From positions 186,001-250,000 of the forward strand of contig NZ_FQZS01000006.1 in the NCBI RefSeq assembly GCF_900142105.1: a stretch of 64,000 nt of DNA, written 5' to 3'. This document shows, one piece after another, positions 27,100-36,532 of this stretch (the stretch's first letter is position 1; the number at the start of each line of letters is the position of its first letter). The DNA is from Lutispora thermophila DSM 19022. Its GTDB lineage: Bacteria; Bacillota; Clostridia; Lutisporales; Lutisporaceae. The position numbers and the translations under genes were made by a program. The notes beneath the pieces were generated by a model. That model saw only the letters and a list, made by a program, of their open reading frames with translations, did no database searches and was not told where the DNA came from.

Positions 27100-27753
27100 T
27101 TGAAAAATAAAGTACATCCTTTATTGGAAACATTCATTCCTATAGTAGAAGGTTTAGCAGAGACTTTTGGTAAAAATTGTGAAGTGGTTTTGCATGATAT
27201 AAAAAATCCTCAAAGTTCAATAGTTGCTATAGCTAATTCTCATGTTACAGGCCGTCAGGTAGGAGGTCCAATGAGTGAATATGGGCTATCAACGCTTAAA
27301 AGGGGACAATTCGATAAACCTAAAATTAATTATATGAAAAAGACATCAGATGGTAGAATACTTAAGTCTTCCCTTATGTATATAAAAGATGAAAATGGAG
27401 AGCTAATAGGTTTCTTATGCATAAATATTGACGTATCTGAAATCACTGTAGTGAAGAATATCCTAAACGATATGTTTGAAATTGCTTCTCAAGATTCTTC
27501 CGTTGAGAGTCAGGAAGATAGTTTCGGAAGTACAATAAATGAAGTTCTAAGCAATATTGTAGATAAGACACTGGAGAACTTCGGGAAGCCTGTTGCTTTT
27601 ATGTCAAAGGAAGATAAAGTAAGCATAGTTGAAGCTTTGGAAGAGAAAGGTGTATTCTTGATAAAAGGAGCAGTAGACTATGTTGCAAAAGTGCTATGTG
27701 TTTCCAGGTACACAATTTATAACTACTTGGATGAAATAAGAGTAAATGCATAA
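27100..27753 (+). CDS. YheO/DauR-type PAS and HTH regulator
   Basis: A 217-aa regulator with an N-terminal YheO-like PAS domain (about 1-115; segments CEVVLHDI and GFLCINIDVSE are typical) and a C-terminal helix-turn-helix (about 165-215, VAKVLCVSRYTIYNYLDEIR). Relatives include DauR, which controls D-arginine use. It starts with TTG 27100 after GGGGAGGG and is 17 bp ahead of ridA, suggesting a link to amino-acid or enamine metabolism, which is inference. Confidence 0.85.
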   Translation: MKNKVHPLLETFIPIVEGLAETFGKNCEVVLHDIKNPQSSIVAIANSHVTGRQVGGPMSEYGLSTLKRGQFDKPKINYMKKTSDGRILKSSLMYIKDENGELIGFLCINIDVSEITVVKNILNDMFEIASQDSSVESQEDSFGSTINEVLSNIVDKTLENFGKPVAFMSKEDKVSIVEALEEKGVFLIKGAVDYVAKVLCVSRYTIYNYLDEIRVNA

Positions 27754-27770
27754 TTTTAGGAGGTATGAAA

Positions 27771-28154
27771 ATGGTTAAAGAAGTAATTAGCACAACTAAG
27801 GCTCCAGCAGCCATAGGTCCCTATTCACAAGGAATAAGATGTGGAAATCTTTTGTTTGTTTCAGGTCAAACACCTTTGAATCCTGAAACAGGAAAGATAG
27901 CTGAGGGGGATATTCAAGCTCAAGCTAGACAATGTTTGGAAAATGTTAAAGCAATACTTGAAGCTGCAGGTACTAATCTAGATAATGTACTTAAAACTAC
28001 AGTATTTATCAAAGATATGAATAACTTTAGTAAGATCAATGAGATATATGCTCAGTATTTTACAAAAAATCAACCTGCCAGATCCTGCATAGAAGCTGCA
28101 AGGCTTCCATTGGATGTGCAGGTAGAGATTGAAGTAATAGCATATATTGAATAA
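27771..28154 (+). CDS. ridA: RidA family enamine/imine deaminase
   Basis: A 127-aa RidA (YjgF/YER057c) protein, which hydrolyses reactive 2-aminoacrylate and other imines formed by PLP enzymes. The signature GPYSQGIRCGNLLFVSGQ and the C-terminal segment with the substrate-binding arginine (PARSCIEAARLP) are intact. ATG 27771 has GGAGG at seven bases; an in-frame ATG two codons earlier is too close to it. Confidence 0.95.
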   Translation: MVKEVISTTKAPAAIGPYSQGIRCGNLLFVSGQTPLNPETGKIAEGDIQAQARQCLENVKAILEAAGTNLDNVLKTTVFIKDMNNFSKINEIYAQYFTKNQPARSCIEAARLPLDVQVEIEVIAYIE

Positions 28155-28160
28155 TATATA

Positions 28161-28197
28161 GAAAAAGAGGCCTATTACCAGAATCGGCCTCTTTTTC
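28161..28197. terminator. Bidirectional terminator between ridA and dacF
   Basis: GAAAAAGAGGCC (28161-28172) and GGCCTCTTTTTC (28186-28197) form a perfect 12-bp stem bordered by A and T runs, so it can serve both convergent genes. Confidence 0.88.
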
Positions 28198-29453
28198 TAT
28201 CCATAAAGAGTACAGGAGCTTGTTTTCTTTTTTTTCTTCTTTTTTTTTCTGATATAGCGGCTAGTAACTACAATGGTCCTCCAAACAATATAAGCTATAA
28301 ATAGTCGAAAAAACCATTTTAAAACAGGTACAGATTTTTTTTCAGGCAATAACAGTTCTTCTGCTGACAGCAAATTCACCTTATAAATTTCTTCCCCATC
28401 TATGGAATAGCTTATATAACCTAGTACCTGGCCTTTGCTTATAGGTTTGCTGATATTGTCCAATAGCGTAATATTACTTTCGATTTTTGAGGTTTCATTT
28501 TCTGACATAGTAAAGTAAAAGTCTTCAGCAGCCAAAAGATTCAGTTTCTCATCAGAATCAGGAATGGTTATAGTAGTTACTATCTGATCCTTTGTTAACA
28601 GCTTTCTGCTTGTAAAATTATTAAAGCCATACTCAAAGAGGGCAATGGTGTTTGTGTACATATTAGCATCACTGTTTGTGCTGTTTTCATTCATTACAAC
28701 AGATATGAGCTCCATTCCATCCTTTAGGGCTCCAGCTACCAGATTATGTTTTGCTTTTGTTGTATATCCCGTCTTTATGCCGATTGCATATTCATAGCTG
28801 TATTTTTTATAAGTCTGCCATAGAAGTTTGTTTGTGTTTGTTATGTAATTTCTTTCAGGTTGCTTATTGGTCGCTGGAATAGTATATTTTAGTGTACTTA
28901 CAACCTCTCTGAATTTAGGTAAAGTCATTGCATGTTTGGCAATAAGTGCCATATCTTTTGCAGTAGTAACATGAGTATCGTCATGAAGACCATTTGGATT
29001 TACAAAGTTCGTATTTAGTGCACCTAATTCTCTAGCTCTCTTATTCATGAGCTTTGCAAACTCTTCCACCGAACCTGATATATGTTCCGCAATAGCTACT
29101 GCAGCATCATTTGCAGATTCTAGCATCATTGCATAGAGGAGCTGTTCTAAAGTTAACTGCTCACCGGGAATAAGATAAATTTGACTGCTTCCTTTTTCAA
29201 TGAGAGGAGGGTTAGTGCCTATGGTGACAATATCATTTAAATTCCCTTGCTCTATACATAGTATGGCAGTCATAATTTTTGTGGTGCTAGCAGGGAATCT
29301 TTGTACTTCACTTTCTTTTTCATATAAGATCCGTCCTGTCTTTGCATCCATGAGAATAGCTGAAGGAGATGTAATATTTGGTTCTGCCCATGTAGTGCTA
29401 AAGCTGCATATAAAGACTAAAACTGCTGTCAAAATTATGATTCTTTTCTTCAT
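28197..29453 (-). CDS. dacF: D-alanyl-D-alanine carboxypeptidase (DacF type)
   Basis: A 418-aa low-molecular-weight penicillin-binding protein that trims the peptide stem of peptidoglycan. A signal peptide covers about residues 1-24. The catalytic motifs are STTK (about 57-60), SAN (about 115) and KTG (about 222). A C-terminal beta domain is followed by a membrane-anchor helix near residues 385-400 and a tail of eight lysines. ATG 29453 has GGAGG at five bases. In Bacillus DacF acts in sporulation; the vegetative or spore role here is not decided. Confidence 0.93.
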   Translation of the reverse strand: MKKRIIILTAVLVFICSFSTTWAEPNITSPSAILMDAKTGRILYEKESEVQRFPASTTKIMTAILCIEQGNLNDIVTIGTNPPLIEKGSSQIYLIPGEQLTLEQLLYAMMLESANDAAVAIAEHISGSVEEFAKLMNKRARELGALNTNFVNPNGLHDDTHVTTAKDMALIAKHAMTLPKFREVVSTLKYTIPATNKQPERNYITNTNKLLWQTYKKYSYEYAIGIKTGYTTKAKHNLVAGALKDGMELISVVMNENSTNSDANMYTNTIALFEYGFNNFTSRKLLTKDQIVTTITIPDSDEKLNLLAAEDFYFTMSENETSKIESNITLLDNISKPISKGQVLGYISYSIDGEEIYKVNLLSAEELLLPEKKSVPVLKWFFRLFIAYIVWRTIVVTSRYIRKKKKKKKKTSSCTLYG

Positions 29454-29599
29454 TTCTACCTCCAATTCAAATATTCATAGAATAGTATATCAAAAAAAGT
29501 TTAAAAAAACATTAAATAAATAAAGAATATGTGAAAAACAAGGAATAATTTATCGAATGTAGAACTAAGTAGTATCAAAAATGAGGGGTGTGGATAATT

Positions 29600-30223
29600 A
29601 TGTATAGCAAAAAAGAAAAAGTGCTTATTTGCATTATAATTATTCTAGCTTTAGCTCTCATAGGGAACGTGTATATTAACTCTCATAAACCTACTGAGAT
29701 ATCTTTGGAAAGTAATGAATATGAAGACGCAAAAAAAGATGAAGATGAGATCAAGAGAACTCAACAGGAATCAGAACTAATAGGGGTTCATATTAGTGGA
29801 GCAGTTAAAAATCCAGGATTTATATGGATTAAAGAAGGCACTAGACTGGGAGAAGCTCTTAATTATGTAGGAGGAGCTCTTGTTGATGCAGATCTTGATG
29901 CAGTTAATTTATCTAAAAAACTATCGGATGAAGAGAAGGTATATATACCAAGAATTGGGGAGAATATTGAAAAGGCAGAAATTTTATCAGGCAATGGAAA
30001 AACGAGCGTAAACAGTAGTTTCAATGACGGAAAGATAAATATAAATACTGCAGGTATAGATGAACTTGACAGCTTACCGGGAATTGGAGAAGCCTATGCA
30101 AAACGGATTATAGAATATAGGGAAGCAAATGGTCCTTTTAAAAGCATAGAGGATATAAAAAATGTTTCAGGAATAGGAGCAAAGAGATACGAAGCTATTA
30201 AGGATTTGATAAAGGTAAAATAG
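29600..30223 (+). CDS. comEA: ComEA-like DNA-binding competence protein
   Basis: A 207-aa membrane-anchored DNA-receptor protein. An N-terminal anchor helix (about 6-24) is followed by an SLBB-type domain (about 58-125, GVHISGAVKNPGF) and a C-terminal helix-hairpin-helix pair (about 145-205, NINTAGIDELDSLPGIGE). In competent bacteria ComEA hands DNA to the ComEC channel, and comEC is present at 39.2 kb. ATG 29600 is chosen; in-frame GTG 29588 overlaps the ribosome site. Confidence 0.9.
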   Translation: MYSKKEKVLICIIIILALALIGNVYINSHKPTEISLESNEYEDAKKDEDEIKRTQQESELIGVHISGAVKNPGFIWIKEGTRLGEALNYVGGALVDADLDAVNLSKKLSDEEKVYIPRIGENIEKAEILSGNGKTSVNSSFNDGKININTAGIDELDSLPGIGEAYAKRIIEYREANGPFKSIEDIKNVSGIGAKRYEAIKDLIKVK

Positions 30224-30272
30224 TTGTGTTAGAATAACAGAAGCAATCGTTGCTGATGAAGGGGATGATAAA

Positions 30273-31316
30273 ATGGATATAAAAGATAAAAGGCTTACGC
30301 AGATGACACATAGCTCAGGTTGAGCGGCCAAAATAGGTCCAGAGACCTTGGCACAAGTTTTGCGCCATTTACCAAAGTTTAATGATGATAATTTAATAGT
30401 TGGTCTGGATACATCAGATGATGCAGCTGTTTATAAAATAAATGATGATACTGGTATAATACTTACAATGGATTTTTTTACGCCCGTTGTAGATGATCCT
30501 TATAAGTACGGCCAAGTGGCGGCTGCCAACTCTTTAAGTGATGTGTATGCCATGGGAGGTAGGCCCTTAACAGCTATGAATATTGTATGTTTTCCCAATT
30601 GCCTTTCGGTGGATATACTGGGGCAGATTCTTAAAGGCGGTGCAGATAAAATTCTTGAGGCAGGTGCAGTGGTAGCGGGAGGACATAGTGTAGAGGATAA
30701 TGAGCCTAAATATGGATTGTCAGTTATGGGTATTGTTCATCCAGATAAAGTTGTTACAAATTCTAATGCAAAACCTGGAGATGTATTGATACTTACGAAA
30801 CCTTTAGGAATTGGGATACTAAACACGGCAATAAAGGCAGATTTGGTTGAAAAAGAAATAATAGAAAAGGCTATAAATATTATGTCGTATCTGAACAAGG
30901 ATGCTTGTGAAGCAATGCAAGCTGTGGGAGTAAACAGCTGCACAGATATTACAGGTTTTGGATTATTAGGTCATGCGTTGGAGATGGCAGAAGGAAGCGA
31001 TGTAACAATTGAAATATGGTCCGATTATATACCTGTTGTACAGGAAAGCATTGAACTTGCGAAAATGGGTATAATCCCCGGAGGTGCATACAGGAATCAA
31101 GAACATATAGGGGATAAAGTGGTTTTTATCAATAACGTAAAGCAGGAAATAAAAGATATATTATTTGACCCTCAAACCTCAGGAGGATTGATGATTTCCG
31201 TCAGTGAGGGCAAAGCTGAAGAATTACTTAGCTTACTGAGAGAAAAGAACAAAACTCCTTTCAGCATAATCGGAAAAGTTAAAAATAAAGGTAAAAAACC
31301 TTTAGAAGTAATTTAA
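30273..31316 (+). CDS. selD: Selenophosphate synthetase, selenoprotein (Sec17)
   Basis: A 347-aa SelD that makes selenophosphate from selenide and ATP. ATG 30273 opens the frame and TGA 30321-30323 at codon 17 lies in HSSGUAAK, exactly where other SelD proteins have a catalytic Cys or Sec followed by GCA/K. Downstream come [39 protein letters not shown] and [13 protein letters not shown], all SelD motifs. Read only from the next start the protein would lack its active site. A stem-loop follows the TGA. It leads the selD-selA-selB run, with 15 bp to selA. Confidence 0.95.
30327..30352 (+). promoter_or_regulatory. Putative bacterial SECIS of selD
   Basis: AGGTC (30335-30339) and GACCT (30344-30348) enclose loop CAGA; a lower stem GCCA (30327-30330) with TGGC (30349-30352) is separated by a 4-nt bulge on the 5' side. 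It starts 3 nt after the TGA and has G in the apical loop. Confidence 0.65.
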
Positions 31317-31331
31317 AAATGGAGGATGAAT

Positions 31332-32735
31332 ATGTCTGATAAAAAAGCACTTCTTAGCAGTATACCTTCTGTTGATGAGTTATTAAATAATGAGCATATA
31401 ACAAAGCTATTAGATATATACCCTAGAACTGTACTAGTGGATTCCATCAGAGAATACCTGAAAAAGTACAGAGAAAGTATTTTGCAAGCTGAGGATGTCC
31501 ATAAGCTTGTATTAAGTCATAATTCTATAATAGATGGAATTATCGCCTATGTTAAGGATAAAAGCGGCAACAATTTGAAGAATGTTATAAATGGAACCGG
31601 AGTAGTTCTTCATACAAATTTAGGTAGAGCTTGTATTAGTCCTGCTGTAATTGATAACCTTGTAAAGATTTCATCCAGATATTCAAATCTAGAAATGGAT
31701 CTTGCTAAAGGCTCAAGGGGATCCAGGTACGACCATGTTGAGGAAATACTATGTTATTTGACTAAAGCTGAAGCTGCAATGGTTGTAAATAACAATGCAG
31801 CAGCTGTTATGCTTGTTCTCAGCACCATGGCAAAAGATGGTGAAGTAATAGTGTCGAGAGGACAGCTTGTTGAAATCGGAGGTTCTTTCAGAGTTCCAGA
31901 TGTTATGGCTCAAAGTGGTGCGAAGCTAGTTGAGGTGGGAACTACCAACAAGACTCACTTGTGGGATTATGAAAAAGCAATAGGTGATAATACCAAGGCA
32001 TTGATGAAGGTACATACAAGCAATTATAGGATAATAGGATTTACAGAAGAAGTTAAATCTGACGAGTTAGTAGATTTAGGGAGAAAGAAAGGTATACCGG
32101 TTATTGAAGATTTGGGAAGCGGTATGCTTATAGATTTATCAAAATATGGACTGCCCTATGAGCCTACAGTTCAGGAAGCAATTGCTTCCGGTATGGATGT
32201 AGTAACCTTTAGTGGAGATAAGATGCTTGGAGGACCTCAAGCAGGTATAATTGTTGGTAAAAGAAAATATATAGACGAAATGAAGAAAAATCCTCTAACT
32301 AGAGCATTTAGAATTGATAAGATGACCCTTGCAGCATTGGAAGGAACCTTAAAGCTTTATTTGGATGAGCAAAGAGCTATAAAAGAAATACCTGTATTAA
32401 GAATGCTCACAGAAGATAAAGAAGAAATAAGAAAGAGAGCAGAAAAGTTATATAACAAATTGATGCATTCCTTAGAGGATAAATGTTCAATGTTGCTATG
32501 TGATGATTATTCGGAGGTAGGAGGAGGTTCTATGCCAATGCACAAGATGCCTACTATCGTAATTAGCATATCATCGGATAGAATTTCCGTTAATCAACTG
32601 GAAAATAAGCTGAGAAGCAATGAAACGCCTATAATTACTCGAATATCTAAAGATAGAATTTTAATAGATATGAGGACAATCTGGGAAGATGAGTTTGACA
32701 TAATAGAAGAAGCACTTATTAAAGCTTTAGAATAA
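31332..32735 (+). CDS. selA: L-seryl-tRNA(Sec) selenium transferase
   Basis: A 467-aa PLP enzyme that converts Ser-tRNA(Sec) to Sec-tRNA(Sec) with selenophosphate. The N-terminal tRNA-binding region is followed by the PLP fold; the Schiff-base lysine is in FSGDKMLGGPQAG near residue 295, and NGTGVVLHTNLGRA near 95 is a family signature. ATG 31332 is preferred, as an in-frame ATG two codons earlier abuts the GGAGG at 31321. Confidence 0.97.
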   Translation: MSDKKALLSSIPSVDELLNNEHITKLLDIYPRTVLVDSIREYLKKYRESILQAEDVHKLVLSHNSIIDGIIAYVKDKSGNNLKNVINGTGVVLHTNLGRACISPAVIDNLVKISSRYSNLEMDLAKGSRGSRYDHVEEILCYLTKAEAAMVVNNNAAAVMLVLSTMAKDGEVIVSRGQLVEIGGSFRVPDVMAQSGAKLVEVGTTNKTHLWDYEKAIGDNTKALMKVHTSNYRIIGFTEEVKSDELVDLGRKKGIPVIEDLGSGMLIDLSKYGLPYEPTVQEAIASGMDVVTFSGDKMLGGPQAGIIVGKRKYIDEMKKNPLTRAFRIDKMTLAALEGTLKLYLDEQRAIKEIPVLRMLTEDKEEIRKRAEKLYNKLMHSLEDKCSMLLCDDYSEVGGGSMPMHKMPTIVISISSDRISVNQLENKLRSNETPIITRISKDRILIDMRTIWEDEFDIIEEALIKALE

Positions 32736-32760
32736 GTCGATCGAAAGTGAGGTTTCTGAT

Positions 32761-34680
32761 TTGAAACATGTGATTATTGGTACTGCTGGACATATAGATC
32801 ATGGAAAAACAACACTTATAGGAGCTTTAACAGGCAGGAATACAGACAGGCTTAAAGAAGAAAGGGAAAGAGGCATTTCCATTGAGTTGGGCTTTACTTA
32901 TTTCGATCTGCCTAGTGGAAGAAGAGCAGGAATTATAGATGTACCGGGCCATGAGAGGTTTATCAAAAATATGTTGGCAGGCATCGGTGGTATAGATTTA
33001 GTAATGCTTGTTGTTGCAGCTGACGAAGGTGTTATGCCTCAGACAAAGGAACATTTGAATATATTGTCACTGTTGAAAATAAAAAAGGGAATAATTGTTC
33101 TTACAAAAAAAGACATGGTAGATGATGAATGGCTTGAGATAGTTATTGAACAGGTAAAAGAAGATGTTTCGGGAACTTTTTTAGAGAATGCACCTATTAT
33201 ACCGGTTTCTTCTACAACGAGAGAAGGCTTGGATAGATTGGTAAATGAAATTGATTTTCTCACAGAAGAGGTAGAACCTAAAGATGTTCATAAGCCAATG
33301 AGACTTCCTATAGATAGAGTTTTCAGTATACAAGGGTTTGGAACTATTGTTACTGGTACTTTAATTTCCGGAACAATCAAAGAAGGCGATAAGATAATGA
33401 TTTATCCGCATAAGATAGAGTCCAGGGTAAGAAGTATACAGGTTCATGAGACTACGGTAGGTATTGCGGAAGCAGGTCAAAGAGTTGCAATAAACTTAGC
33501 CGGTATAAAAGTGGAGGAGATTTCAAGAGGTGATGTTATTGCTGCAATAGATTCTATGGAACCCACATATATGTTTGATGCAAAATTGGAGCTATTAAAA
33601 GATGCAGAGAGAAGTATAAGCAACAGAGATAGATTGAGGATATATCATGGATCTGCTGAAGTATTTGGAAGAGTTGTACTTCTTGATAGAGAGGAGTTGC
33701 TACCTGGAGAAAATGCATTTGTACAAATGAGGCTTGAAGAGCAAATTGCATGTCAAAAGGATGATCGTTTCGTAATTAGATTTTACTCACCCATGATAAC
33801 CATAGGAGGAGGAACAATATTGGATCCAAATCCTCCAAAAAGGAAAAGATTCAGAGAAGAAAATATAGAAGAGCTTAGTGTAAAAGAAAAGGGGGATATA
33901 GAAGATATTGTAGAACAGCAAATATTCAGGATGAGTGAATCATATCCTGATGTTGCTGCAATAGCAAAGGCAGCAGGCAATATCTCCATTGAAAGCTGCA
34001 ACATAGTGTTGGGGAATCTTGAAAAGAAGGGTGCCATTAAATCCTTTAAGACTATGGAAGGAGCTTTTTATGTACACAGCAGGTTTTTAGAGGATTTAGT
34101 TGAAAAAGTAAAGATAGTCCTTGAGGATTTCCATAAAAAGAATCCGCTTAAAACTGGGATGTCAAAAGAGGAGCTTAGGACAAAAGTTATGAGTTATACA
34201 AAGCCAAAAGTAAGCGATGAGCTTTATGGTTTCCTGATTTCTAATAAAGTGGTAAAGGTAAATGAACAGAATGTTTCACTATGGGATTTTAAAGTAGAGT
34301 TAAGCGAAGAACAGGAGAAAATAAGAAAGCAGATTATGGATTTATATAATAGCAACAAGTACAATCCACCGAAGTATAAGGATTTAAGCACAATACTGAA
34401 ACTTCAGGAAAAGATACTTGAACCCATATATAATACTTTAATAGACAGTGGAGAACTCATAAGAGTTGATTTGGAAACAGTTTTCTCAAAGGAAGCAATA
34501 AAAGATGCAAAAGAGTTGGTAGTAGATTATATTAAGAAAAATAAATCTATACAGCTTGGGGAGTTTAGAGATCTGTTAGGAACCAGTAGGAAATATGCTA
34601 TGGCTATTTTGGATTATTTTGATCAAATCAAAATAACCAGGAGAGTAGAGGATAAGAGAATATTGCATAGTAGCAAATAA
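32761..34680 (+). CDS. selB: Selenocysteine-specific elongation factor
   Basis: A 639-aa translation GTPase that carries Sec-tRNA to UGA codons and binds the SECIS hairpin. G1 is [13 protein letters not shown] (residues 7-19), G3 is DVPGHERF near 60 and G4 is TKKD near 115. Domains II and III follow, then four winged-helix modules (about 380-639) that bind the mRNA hairpin. It starts with TTG 32761 behind GTGAGG and is 25 bp after selA. Confidence 0.97.
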   Translation: MKHVIIGTAGHIDHGKTTLIGALTGRNTDRLKEERERGISIELGFTYFDLPSGRRAGIIDVPGHERFIKNMLAGIGGIDLVMLVVAADEGVMPQTKEHLNILSLLKIKKGIIVLTKKDMVDDEWLEIVIEQVKEDVSGTFLENAPIIPVSSTTREGLDRLVNEIDFLTEEVEPKDVHKPMRLPIDRVFSIQGFGTIVTGTLISGTIKEGDKIMIYPHKIESRVRSIQVHETTVGIAEAGQRVAINLAGIKVEEISRGDVIAAIDSMEPTYMFDAKLELLKDAERSISNRDRLRIYHGSAEVFGRVVLLDREELLPGENAFVQMRLEEQIACQKDDRFVIRFYSPMITIGGGTILDPNPPKRKRFREENIEELSVKEKGDIEDIVEQQIFRMSESYPDVAAIAKAAGNISIESCNIVLGNLEKKGAIKSFKTMEGAFYVHSRFLEDLVEKVKIVLEDFHKKNPLKTGMSKEELRTKVMSYTKPKVSDELYGFLISNKVVKVNEQNVSLWDFKVELSEEQEKIRKQIMDLYNSNKYNPPKYKDLSTILKLQEKILEPIYNTLIDSGELIRVDLETVFSKEAIKDAKELVVDYIKKNKSIQLGEFRDLLGTSRKYAMAILDYFDQIKITRRVEDKRILHSSK

Positions 34681-34699
34681 ATATGAAAGAGGGGGTAAC

Positions 34700-34963
34700 G
34701 TGGGAGAGCAATATAAATTTTTTACCCATAAAGAATGTGAATTTTATCCTTGCCATAAATCAGGAGATAATAAAAAGTTCAATTGTCTGTTTTGCTATTG
34801 TCCATTGTATGCACTAAAAGAAAATTGTGGAGGAAATTATCAATATGTTGAAGGTGGAATAAAGGATTGCAGTAATTGTTTAATCCCTCACAGTGAAAAA
34901 GGATATGATTATATAATGGGAAAAGTATCGGCCTTAATAGATATGGCTAAGAAAAAAGAATAA
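34700..34963 (+). CDS. Cysteine-rich small domain protein
   Basis: An 87-aa protein matching the cysteine-rich small domain family (Pfam PF04071 as I recall it). Eight cysteines are arranged as C-x4-C-H near residues 13-19, C-x2-C-x-C near 29-34, a single Cys near 43, and C-x2-C near 57-60 followed by P-H, which looks like metal or cluster binding. It starts with GTG 34700 behind GAGGGGG, 19 bp after selB, and lies between selB and selC. A link to selenium metabolism is suggested only by position. Confidence 0.75.
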   Translation: MGEQYKFFTHKECEFYPCHKSGDNKKFNCLFCYCPLYALKENCGGNYQYVEGGIKDCSNCLIPHSEKGYDYIMGKVSALIDMAKKKE

Positions 34964-34980
34964 AAACTTCATGAAAAAAA

Positions 34981-35155
34981 TAAGAAAGGCTTACGGAAGT
35001 ATTTTATTAACGAAAAAGCTTTTTTGAAAGTCATTACGGAAAGTTAATATTTTTATAAGAGAGGCTTCCTTTGGAAGCGTTTATAACAATCAATGAAGCC
35101 TTTCTTGAAATGCTTTTAACGGAAAGTATAAATTAATGAAATTCATACTTTCCTA
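34981..35155. repeat. Dispersed intergenic repeat copy 2 (compound)
   Basis: The left half (34981-35055) is an inverted relative of copy 1, sharing an exact 20-nt word at 35032-35051. The right half (about 35058-35155) shares an exact 21-nt word, inverted, with copy 4 (35062-35082 against 53763-53783) and ends in GGAAAGTAT and ATACTTTCC arms. It fills the space between the cysteine-rich gene and selC. Confidence 0.7.
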
Positions 35156-35167
35156 AACATCATAAAA

Positions 35168-35190
35168 AAACCTCTCCCAATGAGAGGTTT
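35168..35190 (-). terminator. Terminator of selC
   Basis: AAACCTCTC and GAGAGGTTT (35168-35176, 35182-35190) form a 9-bp stem; on the minus strand it is followed by seven T residues, directly after the tRNA 3' end. Confidence 0.88.
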
Positions 35191-35200
35191 TTATCTTAGT

Positions 35201-35297
35201 TGGCGGGAGTATGTGGGAATCGAACCCACCCAGGAAGCTACCAACTCCCCACGCTGGTTTTGAAGACCAGAGGGCACACCAGCACCCATCTACCCCC
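35201..35297 (-). tRNA. selC: tRNA-Sec (anticodon UCA)
   Basis: A 97-nt tRNA with encoded CCA (35203-35201). The anticodon arm CTGGT-CTTCAAA-ACCAG carries TCA, which reads UGA. The T arm GTGGG-TTCGATT-CCCAC is intact and a long variable arm lies between. The 5' end GGGGGTA pairs with the 3' strand ahead of the discriminator G, with one G-T wobble. Length, anticodon and extended arms are those of bacterial selenocysteine tRNA. Confidence 0.95.
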
Positions 35298-35318
35298 TTG
35301 TTATAAGCTCCGTTTAAC

Positions 35319-35347
35319 ATAATATCACAGCATAGAAATAAAAACAA
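35319..35347 (-). promoter_or_regulatory. SigA-type promoter of selC
   Basis: On the minus strand TTGTTT (35347-35342) and TATTAT (35324-35319) are 17 bp apart, which puts the start site about 15 bp ahead of the mature tRNA 5' end. Confidence 0.65.
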
Positions 35348-35496
35348 TCGTTTTTTGTAGAAATAATAATATAATGCATTAAAATTGTATATTTTTTATT
35401 TATTCATTCCATTAAACGTATTACATAAAAGGAATTTCTTGCTGATGTAGAAACTGGTTTTACTATAATCTTATTTATTATACCCAATGACATTTA

Positions 35497-36423
35497 CTAT
35501 ATGAGTATATAATTGTTAAGAATGAATATTATACATGGTAGAGTTACTAAGAATAGGAGGGTTGTAACAAATACTGCAACCGATGTAAAAGTCGGTTCCG
35601 CATTGAACTGTTTAGCAAATATGGCATTGGTAGTGCCAGAAGGCGCAGCTGCCAATATTGTACATAAGGAGATCACTGTATTATTTATACCTAACCAGCT
35701 AAGTACAAAAGCTAAAACAGTAGGTATCAATAAAAGTCTGAAAAAGGATATCACTCCTATTCTCCAATCAAAGAAGCTTTTTACTGAATCAATATCTGCA
35801 ATATAAGAACCAATAAGTATCATAGAGATAGGAGTTGTCATATCTCCAATCATATCCAATGCAGTAAGAAGAACTGCAGGCATTCTGATTTTCAATGTAA
35901 AAAGTATTATTGTTAAAGAAGATGATATTGTGCCAATATTGAAAAGCTTTTTTAAATCTATGGAACCTTCCTTATTGATAATCAATATTCCATATGTCCA
36001 CAATAATAGATTAAATATGAGATTGACTATTGTGGCGTATAATACTCCTATTTGACCAAGCATGGCATTTACTATGGGGAATCCCATGAAACCGACATTT
36101 GCAAAGGTGATTAAGTTAATGTAAGTATCTGCTAAAGGAGACTTAAATCTAAACAATCGAGCGGTTCCATTGGCGAACAATATTATTATGATATAAAAAA
36201 CAATTGTAATACAGAATATTTGGAGCATATTTGGCAAAGTATCTGGATCATAGCTAACATTTATTGTGGAGAGCATAAGTGAAGGAAGTGTTATGTTTAA
36301 CATAACACTTGATAGAGATTTCTCCGTGTTTTCATCTATTAACTTAGTTTTTTTACATATGAATCCTATGATCATTATTGTAAATAAAATTAGAATTTGA
36401 TTTACAGCTACTTGGAAACTCAT
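35497..36423 (-). CDS. AEC-family transporter
   Basis: A 308-aa membrane protein of the auxin efflux carrier family with about ten hydrophobic helices. The N-terminal MIIGFICKKTKLIDENTEKSLSS and LPSLMLSTI segments and the C-terminal AAAPSGTTNAIFA are typical of bacterial members, which often carry organic acids such as malate. The start is ATG 36423 with GAGGTGG just upstream; a longer in-frame start overlaps that site. Monocistronic. Confidence 0.85.
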   Translation of the reverse strand: MSFQVAVNQILILFTIMIIGFICKKTKLIDENTEKSLSSVMLNITLPSLMLSTINVSYDPDTLPNMLQIFCITIVFYIIIILFANGTARLFRFKSPLADTYINLITFANVGFMGFPIVNAMLGQIGVLYATIVNLIFNLLLWTYGILIINKEGSIDLKKLFNIGTISSSLTIILFTLKIRMPAVLLTALDMIGDMTTPISMILIGSYIADIDSVKSFFDWRIGVISFFRLLLIPTVLAFVLSWLGINNTVISLCTILAAAPSGTTNAIFAKQFNAEPTFTSVAVFVTTLLFLVTLPCIIFILNNYILI

Positions 36424-36532
36424 AATCCACCTCAAAACTCATAAAATGGGAATAACATTTAACAATGTTACATAAATTTTATTTAGAAGTCGAAGGCTTA
36501 AAGGATACTCTATCATGTGAGCAGGTGATAAT

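Noticed and set aside
35153-35347. Minus-strand reading frame over the tRNA-Sec gene
   Set aside because: The DNA is fully explained by selC with its promoter and terminator.
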